Assembly (NCBI RefSeq): GCF_020382885.2
Contig: NC_058511.1
Span: 6,293,501-6,357,500 of the forward strand
Source of the DNA: Scatophagus argus
Lineage: Eukaryota; Chordata; Actinopteri; Scatophagidae
Direction of reading: 5' to 3'
DNA length: 64,000 bases
The position numbers were made by a program, and so were the translations under genes. Of this stretch, positions 1 to 13,523 are shown piece after piece. How positions within the stretch are numbered: position 1 is the first letter of the stretch; each line of letters begins with the position of its first letter. The notes under the pieces were generated by a model. The model did no database searches, was not told where the DNA came from, and saw only the letters and a list, made by a program, of their open reading frames with translations.

Positions 1-316
1 GCAGAGAGCCACAGTTTGATTTATTCGTATCACTGGAGGAGGAAATTCTCCCAAAAAAGGCAACTCCGACACACAGGAAATGTCAGACATACAGGCATGC
101 ATAGATATTTTTATCTGAAGATTAACAACACTGTTTAGCAAATATATACATTATTGCCTTAGTTGCAGGGGGGACACCACAACTCTGAAAGCAGCGAGGT
201 ATAATCTGGGTGCCAGGTCTAGTCTACCCAGGCTTCCTGACTTCGATCAATTTGCTCCTAGGTTTCTCTTTATTGCACCTGTCCTGTTGGCCTTACTGTC
301 TCTGCCTCTTTCTCAG

Positions 317-3300
317 AACTGGAGGAGTTGCGGCAGGCTCTGAAGTGGGCACAGCATTGCCTGACTGATGCGCAGAGCCAGCAGGATGTGGAGCTGATAA
401 TGCAACTCCTTGCCAAGCAGGACTTCAGGAATGCCTACAGCGTGTACGGTGCTGTATCCCAGCAGAGGAACAGAGTCAGTCCCAACTCACCCATCACAGT
501 CCAGGCAGAGGATCTCTGCCAGGAGGTAAATTTACAGTGCAGCCTCACTATTACGCTGTAATCGGTACTTGTTGATGTAGTGTATAAGGCTGTATGTTAT
601 AGCTTTGTAAATACGGGTGGTTTTAGTGTCCACAGCTCCAGGAGTAACTTAGTCAGGGAAGATAGACTTACTTCTACCCAGAATAGTGACTAACTGTAAT
701 TTTTAGACATTTGTATCAATGCCACAAACCAATTGCGTACCACACAAGACAAGCTTCTCCGGAGAGGAGGCAGTTTGTGCACACAGGCATGAAGGCAATT
801 AGACTGTATCAGCCAATTTGTGGTTTGGATCCAGTTAATACTTTTATTTAGAGTCAAGTACCTCTGTGAGTAAAGCATCTGAACTAGCTCAATGACGCGT
901 GAAAAATCTCTGCTTGAGGTGATGATTAATTCAACAAAGCTGCCCAAAAGACAGCCATGCCAGTCTGAATAATTATGAAATGTAAATTGTCCTGTGGTTA
1001 ACAAGGTGAATGAAAACAAAAATGAGAGATTTGTTGGATTCTGGCCATGCATGAAAATTGACTGAGCAGGAAAGAATGTTAAAAGAGACAGAAGGTATGA
1101 AATTTTAAATGAGAGAATTAGGGCGAATGGAAGATGAGTTGACAAGGAGGAATGAATGAACCACATATAAATATGTGTTAATATGGTTTGCAAATATAGT
1201 CTTTAAAATATCACAGGATTTGCTGACCTACCTAAACAAATATTCTACATGTGCTGAAGAAAAGTGACGGTACTACATAAAACTACATAAAAATTGTGAT
1301 ATGGTTATGGTTTACTAAGAATTTGGGAAACGCTCTGTTCAACAATGATAGGCTACACCCACAATAGGCACTTCATTAGGATTAGTGTCAACTTTTGACA
1401 GGTGAGACATGAATGAATGTAATACTGGCTTTTCAGCGCAGTCAGACTGGTGCAGTGTGATTTTTATGTGGCTAAGACGTGTAAGAGTCAAACTTGTTTT
1501 GACTTAACAGGCTGCTATGAGCTGTGTAGAGTTCATTGAAAGGACACCAAGCAGCACTGCTACAGAATTGGTATTCCAGTCTTGTTGGTTTTTGGATTTC
1601 AGATTTCTCCCGATACTCTGAATTTTTGTAATAATATCATGGATATGGTAGATGGTGAAATCCCGAAATTTCCTCGTAAGTGTGCTTTGGGAAACGTTGC
1701 TCTTAAACTGTTAGACTGTTTGCCCACATAGTTTTTTTTTTCCACAGTGGTGAACCTCATCCCATCCATGCTTGTAAACAACTCAGCGTTTTGAGGACGT
1801 CTCTTTCACACCCAATTATGATGCTTTGGCCTGTTATGACTTAACTGAAAAGGGACCAGCAGATGTGAAGGAGTGACGATTAGCTGTGATCGTTTTTAAT
1901 AAGAAACTACTTTTTTTCCTTTTAATTTGTTCAGGTTTTATTGCCAGTTTTTCCATTTTCTGTTTATGCTCCTTGGCTAGTGTCTTACATGTTATATTTT
2001 TTTTTTGATCTGCTGTGTTTATTATTATGCATCACAACACTGAGACAAATTCCTCATTTGTGAAAACCTACTCTGCTGCAAATCTTGATAAATGGTATTC
2101 TGATTTGGGTCCATACAGGAGAGTGTTCTCTGTTCAACCGTTAACAGAGGAGCTTGAGAGAACAGGTAGCAGTACTGATACGGCGAGGCAGTGGCATTGA
2201 AAGGCTGAGGCCGAGGTGGGGTGTTTAAATAGAACAGCAAATTGGGAGGGTGTGTTTGGTGACCACTGGGAAGAGTGAGGCAGGTCACATGTGTGTATAG
2301 CAGTGGATGCATCTCGAGTTCACTGCCTGAACTAGCTCACAGGCTTTGCTGCGTTTCTGCGTGTGGTAGATCTCATTCACCTTTTTCAAAAGACAATGCC
2401 TGTGTGTGTGTTTTTTATTCTCTTACCGTTCCATAAGGATATACTAATGAATGAATGAATTTTCTAAAAAAAAAAAGTGGATGTTCCAGTTTTGACAGGA
2501 GTGGTTTGAGAGATTCACGGGCAGGGTGAGGTGATCTGTTTTTCTTCACACACATGCAACACGTTGTCTTCCTGTATACAGTAAATCAGTGTGTGCCCTC
2601 CCACTGGACACAGCTTCCGAAGCGCTTAATAATGCGTAATAGTTTGAGCTGCAATGTGCCTAAACTAAGTGGCTGTGCTTTGTGACACTCAGATTGGCTG
2701 TTGGGCAAACTAATCTCCCAGCAGCCCTTGGTGCAGCACACTGAAGGAAGGAGGCCAGGATCTGGGCAGCCAGAAAAAGAAACTCCAGCAGCTTACAGCA
2801 GTGTGGGTCGAGGTGGAGCGCTGCTGAAGTGGGGGGAGGGAAAGTGCGTCACCTTGTTAGTGAGAGCTTTGATTAGTGAAATGGATGAACTAATCTCTAA
2901 ACAGGAGATGAGGGGGCAGAAAGAAGGGGTAACAGACCACCATAATGCCTGTTGTCATGATTCAATACACAGTCGAAGCCACAAACAACAGAATCTTTGC
3001 ACCTAATGACAACATAAGAACCTCATTGCTGAAATAAAATCGTGTAAGAGAGAGGAGAAAGAAAAGGAGGCATAAAGAGAGAACCGTTCTGTGCTGTGGT
3101 TTAGATGGGTGTATCAAAGTTTATGCTCGTTAAAGTTGGTTAAATACAACATTGTAAACTCACATGATGAAAATTAATCCTGTTGTGGCTTTGTATTTTA
3201 TTTTCTCTTGTGTAACAACTAGCACTTAACAAGCTGCTTTACAGCAGATTGAGTGTCTGGAATGTGAAACCCTACTTGCAGTAACTTGCTGGTAGCCAAG

Positions 3301-6300
3301 AACTACAGTGTATATGGACATAGACTTATTTTGTGGTTTTATTTTTATTATTTCTTGCAGCTCTGTGAGAATCCAAACTCTTTTCATCACACAGTTGGCT
3401 CATTACTGAAGTAAAGTTTTTTTTAAAGCGTGTAATTTTAGGATACAGTTGGGCTTCTTGTAGATTTTTGTGCAGCCCTTTTCACTTTGGTGGAAAGTGA
3501 TAATGTGCCCTAACCAAGCAAAGGAAACAAGCAAGATTAAAGGATGGTTGGCACCAATTGTAGAACATGTTATACAATTAGAATTGCTCATAATCATCAC
3601 ATCAGGGTGAGAGTTTCAAAGGAAAGGTCATTATCATAAGCCATTCGTGAGATGCGTAGACATCTTGTGTTTGGGATGTGTCTCCACAAATGAAACTGAG
3701 ATGTGAATGTGTAAAAAGCTAACGGTCTGCCCAGAGGTTCTTGTGCAAGTAAATGGGTCACTGAGTCAACAAACTCTCTTTTCTTTTTTCTATAATCAAG
3801 CTATAATCAGCTATTTGACCATCTGACAAGCAGTTCTGACAGAGCATTGTGGCAGTTTTATACTACGCCGTTTTACTTAGGTGTCTTAGTGTCAGAAAAA
3901 TTACTTTATTTTTGATGCTACTTTGCATTGAGACATTAGATATTTTGTCCGCAGTTTTGGCCGTTTACTCACCATAGTTCTGTGTGTTTGTTCAGGTGCA
4001 GAAGATTCTCCAGTCCAGCCAACAGAAGGAGGGCTTGGAGCTCAGGGCTCTGCTCACCAATCCTCATCTCAAGGTCAGATGTCAGCTTGCCAGCTCTGAC
4101 TTATTATATATCCCCTTAACCTACAATATTATCTTAACACAACACCAGAGAGCCAGCTGAGCCCTTAAGACCTACACATTTATGTGGTTAATATACAGAT
4201 AATTGGAATACTGGAAATGTAATTGGTATTATATTGTCCTTATGCCAGCGGGGTAATGATTTTTCTAGCACCTTCCACTGGGATGTCAGAGTTCAGGGTT
4301 AAGTATATAATAGTCCATAGATTATGAAAGGAAAAAACGTTCTTACCAGCTCAAAGGCACCTGAAGGACAGCTTAATTTTTCCACCCTGAAGCAGACGGA
4401 ACGACAGATTGCTCCATCATGATATAGCACAGTGTACATCAGAAAAGAATGAAAGATATAAAAAGCGGGAAATTTATGAAGGAAGTCAGGAGGTCATGTC
4501 ATGTTGTCTTTTTTTGGCCAGGCAGATGCTTGCTTTGTAGATGAAATCTTTTATAACATATTAATTTTTTTCTGCTATTGTTAGTTGTTAATTTAGAGTG
4601 TGCAAAAAAAAATAAAAAATTAAGATTCCTTCAATGATTAATCTGGTGGGTGTCTAGAAAGGCCATTATGTAAATTAGACTGCAATGTGGGTCAGCTCTC
4701 TTGGTAATGGAAACGCATAATTAGTGCATTCTTTGCAGCAGAGTGCTGGACAGTTTCTTTGAAAGTAATCAATGGAAACACACAGTGAGAATTTTAAAAG
4801 TTCTTACTGGTTAATGTCATGCGCGTTTGTGTTCAAGTCAGTATGCAGCTTGGGTGTGTTATACAAATGTGCAGTAGTTTAGTTCTGATAATAAAAGCAA
4901 CGTTTAATCTTTATTTAGGCTTACTCTCGTGGGTGCTGCTTACAAGGTGCACGCTTCTCTTAAATACAATAATGTTTCCAAGATGTAATTGGTTAATCTG
5001 TGTTACACAGAGTATCAGAGATGTGAAACTAAACTAAATGTTATTACATGATGATATTATTCAGTCAGTCATAGCAATTAAGAAAGCACAACCTTTATTA
5101 TAAAGTTGACTATTCACTGTTCGATATAAAGAAGGATTTTAGAATATTGTGTAAGTCAAAGAATCTAAATTGATGCAGTTAATGTTGTCCTCTAACTTCT
5201 TAAGTCATAAGCCTCAGTCCAATTTGGCTGTAACCTGTTTATTAACCATTTTAGCACCATAATAATAGATATATTTATTAAAACGCCTGGTCTTTTTTGT
5301 CTATTTTTGTCAGTAATTGTGTCATATAATTTGAAATACACATGTGCCGCGGTGTCAATGGTGATCCCTGTGGTTTTAAAAGGGTTAAGGATCACACAGT
5401 GCAGTTTAAAGGCTGCTGTTGACACAGCTGACTAACTGAGCAATGAAGATGTCTCTCTGAAGTCTTCAGTCTATGAGGAAACCTTTAGACATTGCAGGTA
5501 GAGCCACTTCCACTACTGTGTAAGGTGTCGTGTTTTTACCTGGGCATCTGTTCAGCGGGCCATCTGTTTCTCATTTGGTATGTCAACATGAAAAGGATCA
5601 AACAGATTCAGATTGCTTTGGTCTGACGTGCCTGGGACTGATGATGCTCCACATTTGTCACGTTAAGCTTCAGTGGTTCCTCTGTAGAAAATAAATGTAG
5701 CCACATTATCAAACTGTCATCGTCCATTAGAGAGTCAGTAAGGTGTGAAAAGACCTCAGGTGGAAGCTGTGATTTTATGGTTGAGGGTCCTGACAGGGGA
5801 GCGCCATGGGGTCTGATGTTTGACCCATGTGACCGTGTGAACTACCAATTCTGCCATTGCGCTGTTAACCTCTCCACTGAGCTGGATCCATGTAGCCAGC
5901 AGGAGCAGTATGATGTGATGTGAGCCTGCCTCGCGGCACAGAAAGTGGAACAGATTATGTTGGTTTCTCTGCGTGGAGCAGGGATCACATGAATCACCGT
6001 TTAGTCAGTAGTACAGGTAAACAACCTCATACCCCATAGTAATGAAGACAGGTACTTGTATGAGAGGAATAGGGTCCCCTCAAGCCCACCTGTCTGCCTT
6101 TCACCATTTTCTAGGACAGTTTCCTCATGAGCAGAGAAGCCAAAGGTGTCTGATGATTGATGGCGGTGGATCCTGACTCCTAAATGCTGGGGGAGATTAA
6201 GATGGATTGTGAGTACGCCAAAGCTTAGCCTGGCCTCTGCTCTCTCAGGTCCCCTCTGCTGTAGGATAGAGAAACTAATTTGGACCGACGCTTGTTAATT

Positions 6301-9300
6301 GTGGGGTATGGAGCGCATGTCACATTAAATGAAATGAAGGAGCAGTGGGATTTCTGTCTGGTCTTGTTAAAAGAGATGGGGGTGTAGGGAGGCTTCTTGT
6401 GTTTGAAAACGTGTTTGGTATATTTCTGATCATTTTGCTTCAATCCCAGCTGTAGTCATGATGTTAGTTATGAGGGACAGTGTCTCTACTGACACAGGTA
6501 GAAGCTATTCATGTACCTGACACTGCCTCTTCCTTTATCTCTCTGTCTGCTTGTGTCTATTGTGTGTTTGTAAAATTTCTGCATGTGCATGCTGTTTGTC
6601 TCTGTGTGTGTGTGTCTCTGTGGTTGTTTAATGTGGCAGGCACTGATGCAGGCCCATGACAGTGTGGCAGTGCAGGAAATGGCAGAGGAAAATGTGACCC
6701 AGCACCTTGGAGAGACAGTTAAACTGGTGCGGTTGGAAAAGACCCTCGACACTCCACTGGTGAGGCACCATTTATTAGTCTTTCTGACTGACTGTTGGTA
6801 CCATTGCTGTGTGTGTGTGTGTGTGTGTGTGTGTCAACGTTTTGTCACAGCCATTTTAATTGCTTTCTTCTTTTTAATTAACCTGTGAATGTTGTGAAGA
6901 ACCATTTAGAGAGCCAAGGCAATGACAAGCATGAAAACAAGGATGATTTAGTACGCATCCAAAAATTTAAGTCTGTACTGTCTATAATCGCAGTACAATG
7001 AAAATTCAAATGTGGACAAAAGTACCATTAAGATATACATGGATTGTAGGGATTTATGTTACGTATTGTCATGTTTGCGTGTCACGTGTAAGTCTCTAAA
7101 AGGCTCTACTCTCAGCCTTCACCAGGCTCCACCAATCGCATTTGTCAGTGATATTCACTGTGTGTGACTTATTGTACTGTATTCAAACTGTTTGCTTTTA
7201 GACTTGCAGTATATGAACTCTGTTTGTGTGTGCGTATGTGGCCTTCAGGGCGCGACAGTGCGTAACGACGTGGACAGCGTGGTTGTGAGTCGCGTGGTAA
7301 AAGGCGGAGCAGCGGAGAGTAGCGGCCTGCTGAGTGAGGGAGACGAGATCCTGGAGATCAACGGGATTCCTATTCGTGGGAAACACATCAATGAAGTCCA
7401 CGACTTGCTGGTGAGGACCAGCAGTTATCCAGCAGTCTTTTGGTTTTTAACTAACTCATGCACATACAGGAGGTTAAATTCTGTACATTAATGCAATAAA
7501 AAAGCATTCAAATTTATTTCTAAATACTTAGAGCATCTGTTCCTACATGGTTGTGGTTGGTTGTGTTTGAGGTTTCACTGCTTTTATTCTGTTACACACC
7601 ATAGACACATCCACTCAACCACAAAATTCTATCAAATTAAGATCTGGAGTTGTGGACACATAACTATATCACATCATTGTTGTCTTAACAGAATAACTAA
7701 CATTAGTACTGATTGCATTGTGTCTTTGTTTTGTCCTAATTTAATATTTAAATGTGATTTAACCTGTATTCTCAAAACGTAATAATCACAAAATTGAAAA
7801 AAAAATGAAACACTGCTAAACATCTGATCTGTTAAATCACATTTTAAATGCAGTCAGTAAAAGATAAAAGATGTTGTTTTTATGGAAATGTGATCCGTGT
7901 CATGTTTAATGCATTGCACTTTGTCTTTTCCATCAGCAACAAATGCATGGCACGCTGACCTTCCTCCTCATCCCGAGCTCTCAGATTAAACCTGCCCCAC
8001 ACAGACAGACTGTGGTAAGTCTCTAATGATGTGGTCGCGTGTGTGCGTGCATGAGAAAGTCTGTCTGCATGCATGCAACGCCGACCCTGATGCTGTAAAC
8101 CCTGTCCTCAGATGCATGTACGAGCTTACTTTGACTACGACCCCTCTGATGACCCCTTCCTGCCGTGTCGGGAGCTCGGCCTGTCCTTCCAGAAGGGAGA
8201 CATCCTCCACATCATCAGCCAGGATGACCCCAACTGGTGGCAGGCCTACAGGGACGGAGATGAGGACAACCAGCCCCTGGCTGGACTCGTTCCAGGTAGG
8301 GAGCGGACCAGGACTGTGTATCAAAATGTAGTATATATACTGACCAGATAACTGCAATGAAAATCAAGAAATCTGGAACAGTCACATGCAGGTGATTTGT
8401 ATGTTTTGTAGTATTACAGCGTTTATTTTGCATACAGATTACATTTGGTATAACTTATGGAGAATGAAACTACAACACACAGTATAAACAGTATTAAATT
8501 AAAGTGTATAGTCTGTTCACATACAAACAATACATACAGTTGATTCAACATTATCTTTATACATGTTTTAACAGCCTGTGCGGTGCACATGGCTCGAAAA
8601 CGTGCGAACTGGAGAAATAACACTGAAGTTGCATGCAAATGAGGATCTTGATGTTGCACTGAAACCAAACATTGCAGGACCAGTTCTGCTTTGAGTTCAA
8701 GGTGACCTGGTTGATAAAGCAGTTTTTCCATCAGCAGCTACAAATGAAATGTCAGATGGAAAAGTGATAATGAGATGGAATAAATGATTATGCTGACTAA
8801 TTTGAATAAATTTGTTGATCATGAAATTGTGCAACACATTTAAATCAACATAAACAATCTAAAAAATATATATCAAATCTTACCCTATATATAAGAAAAA
8901 ACATTTGCAGAGCTAACAATGTCTAGAAAATGAACGATCCAGATCTGCATGGTGGTAATATAGATCTATAATGAACACACTGCTCACAACTCGCCGAGTT
9001 GATTATTTGTTCTATACCTTGGAGGACATAGGAATGCAGACACAGTTAACTACTCAAAGGTTTTCTGTGACTAATAACTTACCTGGCACTGCTACCCTGG
9101 CAGGAAACACCACCCATCTGGCACATCAAGCAGATTAAAACAAACACCTTGGAATTATTTGCGATTACTCTCTGAACCCGGCCTGTTTTGTCTGTAAGAA
9201 AGTGGGACTGAGCAGTAGAAATGGAAAGCGGGCCCTCAATTTGCCTGGCCCTCAGCATGTCTGAAAAGTCTAGGGTCTATTGACAGATCTTATTAAACAC

Positions 9301-11717
9301 CAACCAAAGTGTTCAAATCCATTAAAGTTTGCATTTTTAAGTAAACAAGTAAAATACAATGGATTTTGTCTATCTGTATTTAAAGTGTTGGAGAACTGAT
9401 CTGATTCTCTTTGCTTTCCTCATTTTCAGGCAAAAGCTTCCAGCAACAGAGAGAGACCTTGAAGAAAACAATAACAGACAGGAGTCGAGAGCAGCACCAA
9501 GGTAAGCGTAATATGTTGAAACACACACTACATGGTGAGAAAATACAAGACATAATTTGCAAACTCAAACATTTTGCATCCACCCTGACAAACATAAAAA
9601 TAGAATTCGTGGTGTCTAGGTGGTTGCAACAACGTGAAACGATAAGGCAAACATTTTTTGACTTGTCATTTCTCCAGGGAAGCTTTGGTATGCAAAGAAG
9701 GGCAAGAAACAAAGAAAGAAGAGCATGTCTAACTTGAGCAAGAATACTGGTAAGACTCTACTTTCTCCTTTTTTTTCCTCCCCTCGCTGTGTCTCTTCAG
9801 AAGCTTAACGGTTTGAGAAGTGAGTTGCATGTTTGAGAATGTGCTCCCTCCTCCTCAGCAGCCACTGTTAAGAAGCTACATCCTAAACCCACAGAGCTCC
9901 AATTGTCACTTGTCATTTACCACCAGTGAAACACTGCTTGGACGTCTTCCAAGTGCCCATACATTGTCAGTATTAACTCCACGCGTTAGCCGGAGTTGAC
10001 ATGTCCTGTCGCTCTCACAGCAGCTTGTCCAGACTCGGAGTGTCACAAGTCAGATTAATCCTGTCTTCACAGACAGGATCAGGAGGCACCAACAGGTGCA
10101 CAGCAGGTGCCTAAATGGCTTGAAGGGACCCTGTGTTACTGGTTGACACACAGAAACACCTTTATACACGCTGCTGTGAGGGCAGAGTATGAAGCTGGAC
10201 ATTGTTAAAAAAAATACTGTGTGTACTCAAAGTAATAATTCTGAGTTATTTTGGTGATCTCCAAATCCTCTCACCTCCTTCCTGCCTCCAAAGAAAGGTC
10301 CAAGATCAGAGTTAGTGACAGAACAGCAGCTCAGAAGCAACAGAGGACGTTTGTTTGTTGGTCAGGGATGTTTCATTAACCCCTCTCAACTGTCTCTTCA
10401 GACTACGATGACATCCTGACCTATGAGGAGATGTCGCTGTATCACCAGCCTGCCAGTCGGAAACGCCCCATCGCTCTGATTGGTCCTACAAACAGTGGAC
10501 ACGATGAGCTGCGCCGCAGGCTTCTGTCCATCGAACCTGAAAAGTTTGCCGTTGCTGTTCCGCGTAAGTCCACACTTTGTCAAAGTATGAGGGACCCTGC
10601 AGCGCCAAGCATTCATCAACAATTCAATTCAATTCAATTTCGGATGAGAAACACGACATATATATGGGGTTCAGTTCACATCATTTTAAGTCGTTTGACG
10701 CATAACATCCCCGTGCAGCGAAATCGACTGAATGTGCATTTGATTCTTTTTCATGGCTCAGACACAACCAGAAACGCAAGGATACATGAGCGGAACGGGC
10801 GCGAGTACCACTTTGTGACTCGGCAAGCCTTTGAAACCGACTTGGCCAGCGGGAAGTTCATCGAGTTTGGGGAATATGAGAAGAACTTGTACGGCACCAG
10901 CACAGACTCGGTTCGACACGTCATCAACTCTGGACGCATCTGTTTGCTTTGTCTCCACACCAGAGTAAGAGCACTTGTGGCTATCTGGACAATTCTGAAC
11001 CATGTGTCTGTCGGAGGTGTAAATTATAAAGTCCATTTCATCGCTCTGTCTTGATCTTGACCTTTGTGGCTTGGCCAGAATGTAATTACAACTGTTCACA
11101 TCCTGAACATAAGATTGTTTTTAGGTTGATAAACTATAATCAGTAGAGAAGATGTCATAGCCAGTGCTTGGCTTGGCGTGTCTTTAGTGCTGTTTCTTCT
11201 TTGTTTGGTCTTTCCTTCTGTGTCATGTATTCATTTCTATTCTGTATATCCCTCAGTCACTGCAGGTCTTGAGGTCCTCCAACCTCAAGCCTTATGTCAT
11301 CTTCATCGCACCTCCTTCTCAGGAACGACTGCGCACCCTGCTGGCTGCAGAGGGGAAAACACCAAAGGTACCAGCTGCCACTGTGCAGTGTTGCAAAACC
11401 AACAGATACAGAGACTGCCACAATATCAAAATATCTTCTTGATTGAAATAAAAAAGATTTAAGATTTATGTCCAATAGTAATTTTAAGAGTCATCGCCCT
11501 GTCACTGTCTAAAGCGCCATGTCTCATTTTCTGTGCACAGCCTGAAGAGCTTAAGAAGGTTATTGAAAAGGCTCGCGAGATGGAGCACAACCACGGCCAC
11601 TTCTTTGACGCCACCATTGTGAACATGGATCCAGAACAGGCTTTCCACGAGCTGCGCAGGCTGATAGACAAGCTGGACACTGAGCCACAGTGGGTCCCCA
11701 CCTCTTGGTTGTGTTAG
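317..11717 (+). CDS. mpp5: Protein associated with Lin-7 (PALS1/MPP5), MAGUK scaffold, 5'-partial
   Basis: Twelve coding exons were joined by phase: 317-525, 3996-4073, 6640-6759, 7249-7410, 7937-8014, 8112-8295, 9430-9501, 9678-9749, 10402-10563, 10762-10964, 11257-11367 and 11541-11717 (TAG). They give about 538 residues. The domain order is L27N (first about 65 residues), L27C (about 65-115), PDZ ([22 protein letters not shown]), SH3 (ending [21 protein letters not shown]), a basic hook region (KKGKKQRKK) and a C-terminal guanylate-kinase domain. The GK P-loop is degenerate ([10 protein letters not shown]), as expected for a MAGUK pseudokinase. The family links Crumbs to PATJ and Lin-7 at tight junctions and sets apicobasal polarity. 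Mammalian PALS1 is about 675 aa, so about 137 N-terminal residues, including the Par6-binding region, lie left of the window. Teleosts have two copies (nagie oko and a second); synteny hints at the second, but I cannot settle it. The protein ends SWLC where the mammalian protein, as I recall it, ends TWLR. Confidence 0.96.
6808..6834. repeat. (TG)n microsatellite in an mpp5 intron
   Basis: An uninterrupted TG dinucleotide run of 27 bases lies about 50 bases after the donor of the L27C/PDZ-linker exon. Shorter TG-rich stretches flank that exon upstream (about 6600-6620). Confidence 0.95.
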
Positions 11718-11946
11718 AGGTCACAGGGGCCCACGGCAGGGAGCCTCAGGGTAGAAGGAGGTAAACAGAAGAACAAATGAATGAGACTGAAGATTGAAAA
11801 AAAAAAAGATAAAATGAAGGATGGACAGTGCTGATTGACACTGGATTTTCACTTGCACATTCCCCTCGTTTACAGAGGTGATCTTTAGCACATGTTGCAG
11901 GGATGAACTCAAGTTTCTTATATTTCTTTTTGTTGGAGTGTGAGTA

Positions 11947-11973
11947 TGTGTGTGTGTGTGTGTGTGTGTGTGT
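11947..11973. repeat. (TG)n microsatellite in the mpp5 3' UTR
   Basis: An uninterrupted TG run of 27 bases lies about 230 bases after the mpp5 stop codon. If the AATAAA at 12557 is used, the run is part of the mature transcript. Confidence 0.93.
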
Positions 11974-12556
11974 TTGTGGCTGATTTTTTTCTGTTTGTTT
12001 CAAGAAGGTTCAGCTTTATGCAGAGTCATTTATCAGATAGAAATATTTCTATCCTATTCTTCATAGTTATTTATAATTGTAAATTTGTATTTTCTAGACC
12101 AAAGGTTTACTTTATTCTTACATTTGTGTGTGTTTGTGTATGATATACAAACAGTACATTCAACTATGAGTGTTGAAAAAAACAAAATGGCCTCCTGATA
12201 AAGGAAGCACCAAACAGAAGAGAAGCACTTGTGCTTAAAGTGGCTGCAGTGTTAACGTCTTCCAATGAGAAATGCCGAGGAACCATCTGCTGTAACCTCC
12301 GGTTTTTGAGTACTTCCTCTACACCAGTGTCAGTATTATTTTATGTAGTCTCACATCTCATTTACACTGTGATAACAGACCTCAGAACACAGGTATTTTC
12401 TCTAGCCAGTGATCATTACTGTGATGAAAAGTACTGCTGAGATTGTTTATTTTTACCAGTATTCTAAGAACAAAACATCTTACGACTTAGAGTAACTCCA
12501 ACAGTCTTGCTGCTTTGCAGGGTACTTAAGTCAGCACACTTTTCTGCTAAAGTATT

Positions 12557-12562
12557 AATAAA
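12557..12562 (+). terminator. Candidate polyadenylation signal of mpp5
   Basis: This is the canonical AATAAA, 840 bases past the mpp5 stop codon. It is the first clear signal on the + strand before the convergent atp6v1d gene. Usage is inferred. Confidence 0.55.
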
Positions 12563-12579
12563 ATCAGATACATATGTGA

Positions 12580-12950
12580 ACAAGTGATGTACTTCCTGAA
12601 TGCAGCGATTTCACCTTGTAATCTCTTGTTACAGAATTGGTGTTACAACAAAAGTGGAGTAAATCAACTTTTGCAAAGTCCTGCACTGACTAAAAATACT
12701 GTGTTAAATGTAGCATTCGGGTGCAAGATGGCTGCCATTCCTCACCTACCTGGGTTACTGACGCACTTGAGGAAAATGTTTCTCATTCTGTGTTGACAGA
12801 AATGTTATTATTCCAGTCCTTTTTCCCTTTACTATTGGAAGCTTCTGCATTACAGCAAAAGTCTATGTGACTGATTTTGTATCTGTTGTAATATGTAAAC
12901 CTTTTAATCTCAGTAAGAAATCCAGGCAGTGGTTGGATATTGATAACATC
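12580..12950. other. Short convergent intergenic gap between mpp5 and atp6v1d
   Basis: The interval lies between the inferred poly(A) sites of the two tail-to-tail genes. I see no conserved reading frame, RNA gene or repeat family in it. Confidence 0.5.
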
Positions 12951-12956
12951 TTTATT
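12951..12956 (-). terminator. Candidate polyadenylation signal of atp6v1d
   Basis: TTTATT on the + strand is AATAAA on the minus strand, about 570 bases past the atp6v1d stop codon. A second AATAAA (minus) lies at 13008-13013 and could be used instead. Confidence 0.5.
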
Positions 12957-13523
12957 TGGGTGAAGTGTAGGCTTATGTTGAGTTTCACACTAGGTTTTAC
13001 AGCAGGATTTATTTAGGAGTTTCTTGTACAGTGGTAAAGCTCCTCACATGAGGAAACAACAAACCCAGAGATATGAGGTCAGCAGCGAGATGGGCCTCCA
13101 CAACACAAACTCACACACTCTGACATCTACAACCACCTTAAGCTTGACATCATGCAATGCCTCTAAATGTTGTGAGGAAACTGAAATGTCTACAAGTTAA
13201 TCTGTCCCATGGAATGCTTATTCTTTTCACCTGCAAACCATGAGTAAACATATTTATATTCTTATTATTTAGATTATTTTATCATAGTGAACTGACTCCC
13301 TTGGGGATAACAGCCATGTGTGACGTCACTTTGGCTCTGTACAGTGACAGATCTCTAAACACGCAGTACCTTTCGGCACTGAAAAAACAGAACAAATCAT
13401 CACAAACAAGTACACACAACAAAAAAACTTTCATCACTTGTATGAGAAGACATAGACATGGCCTGAGAGGCACAGAATAAATAGGACGATGGGTGAAGTC
13501 GGCGATTCGGCCTTCAGAGCACT

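Noticed and set aside
690-1193. A 167-codon minus-strand open frame inside an mpp5 intron
   Set aside because: It has low-complexity hydrophobic composition, no recognisable domain, no flanking splice pattern and no codon bias; it is typical chance openness in AT-rich DNA.
13321-13328. Perfect CRE octamer TGACGTCA
   Set aside because: It lies in the inferred atp6v1d 3' UTR, far from any start site; probably chance.
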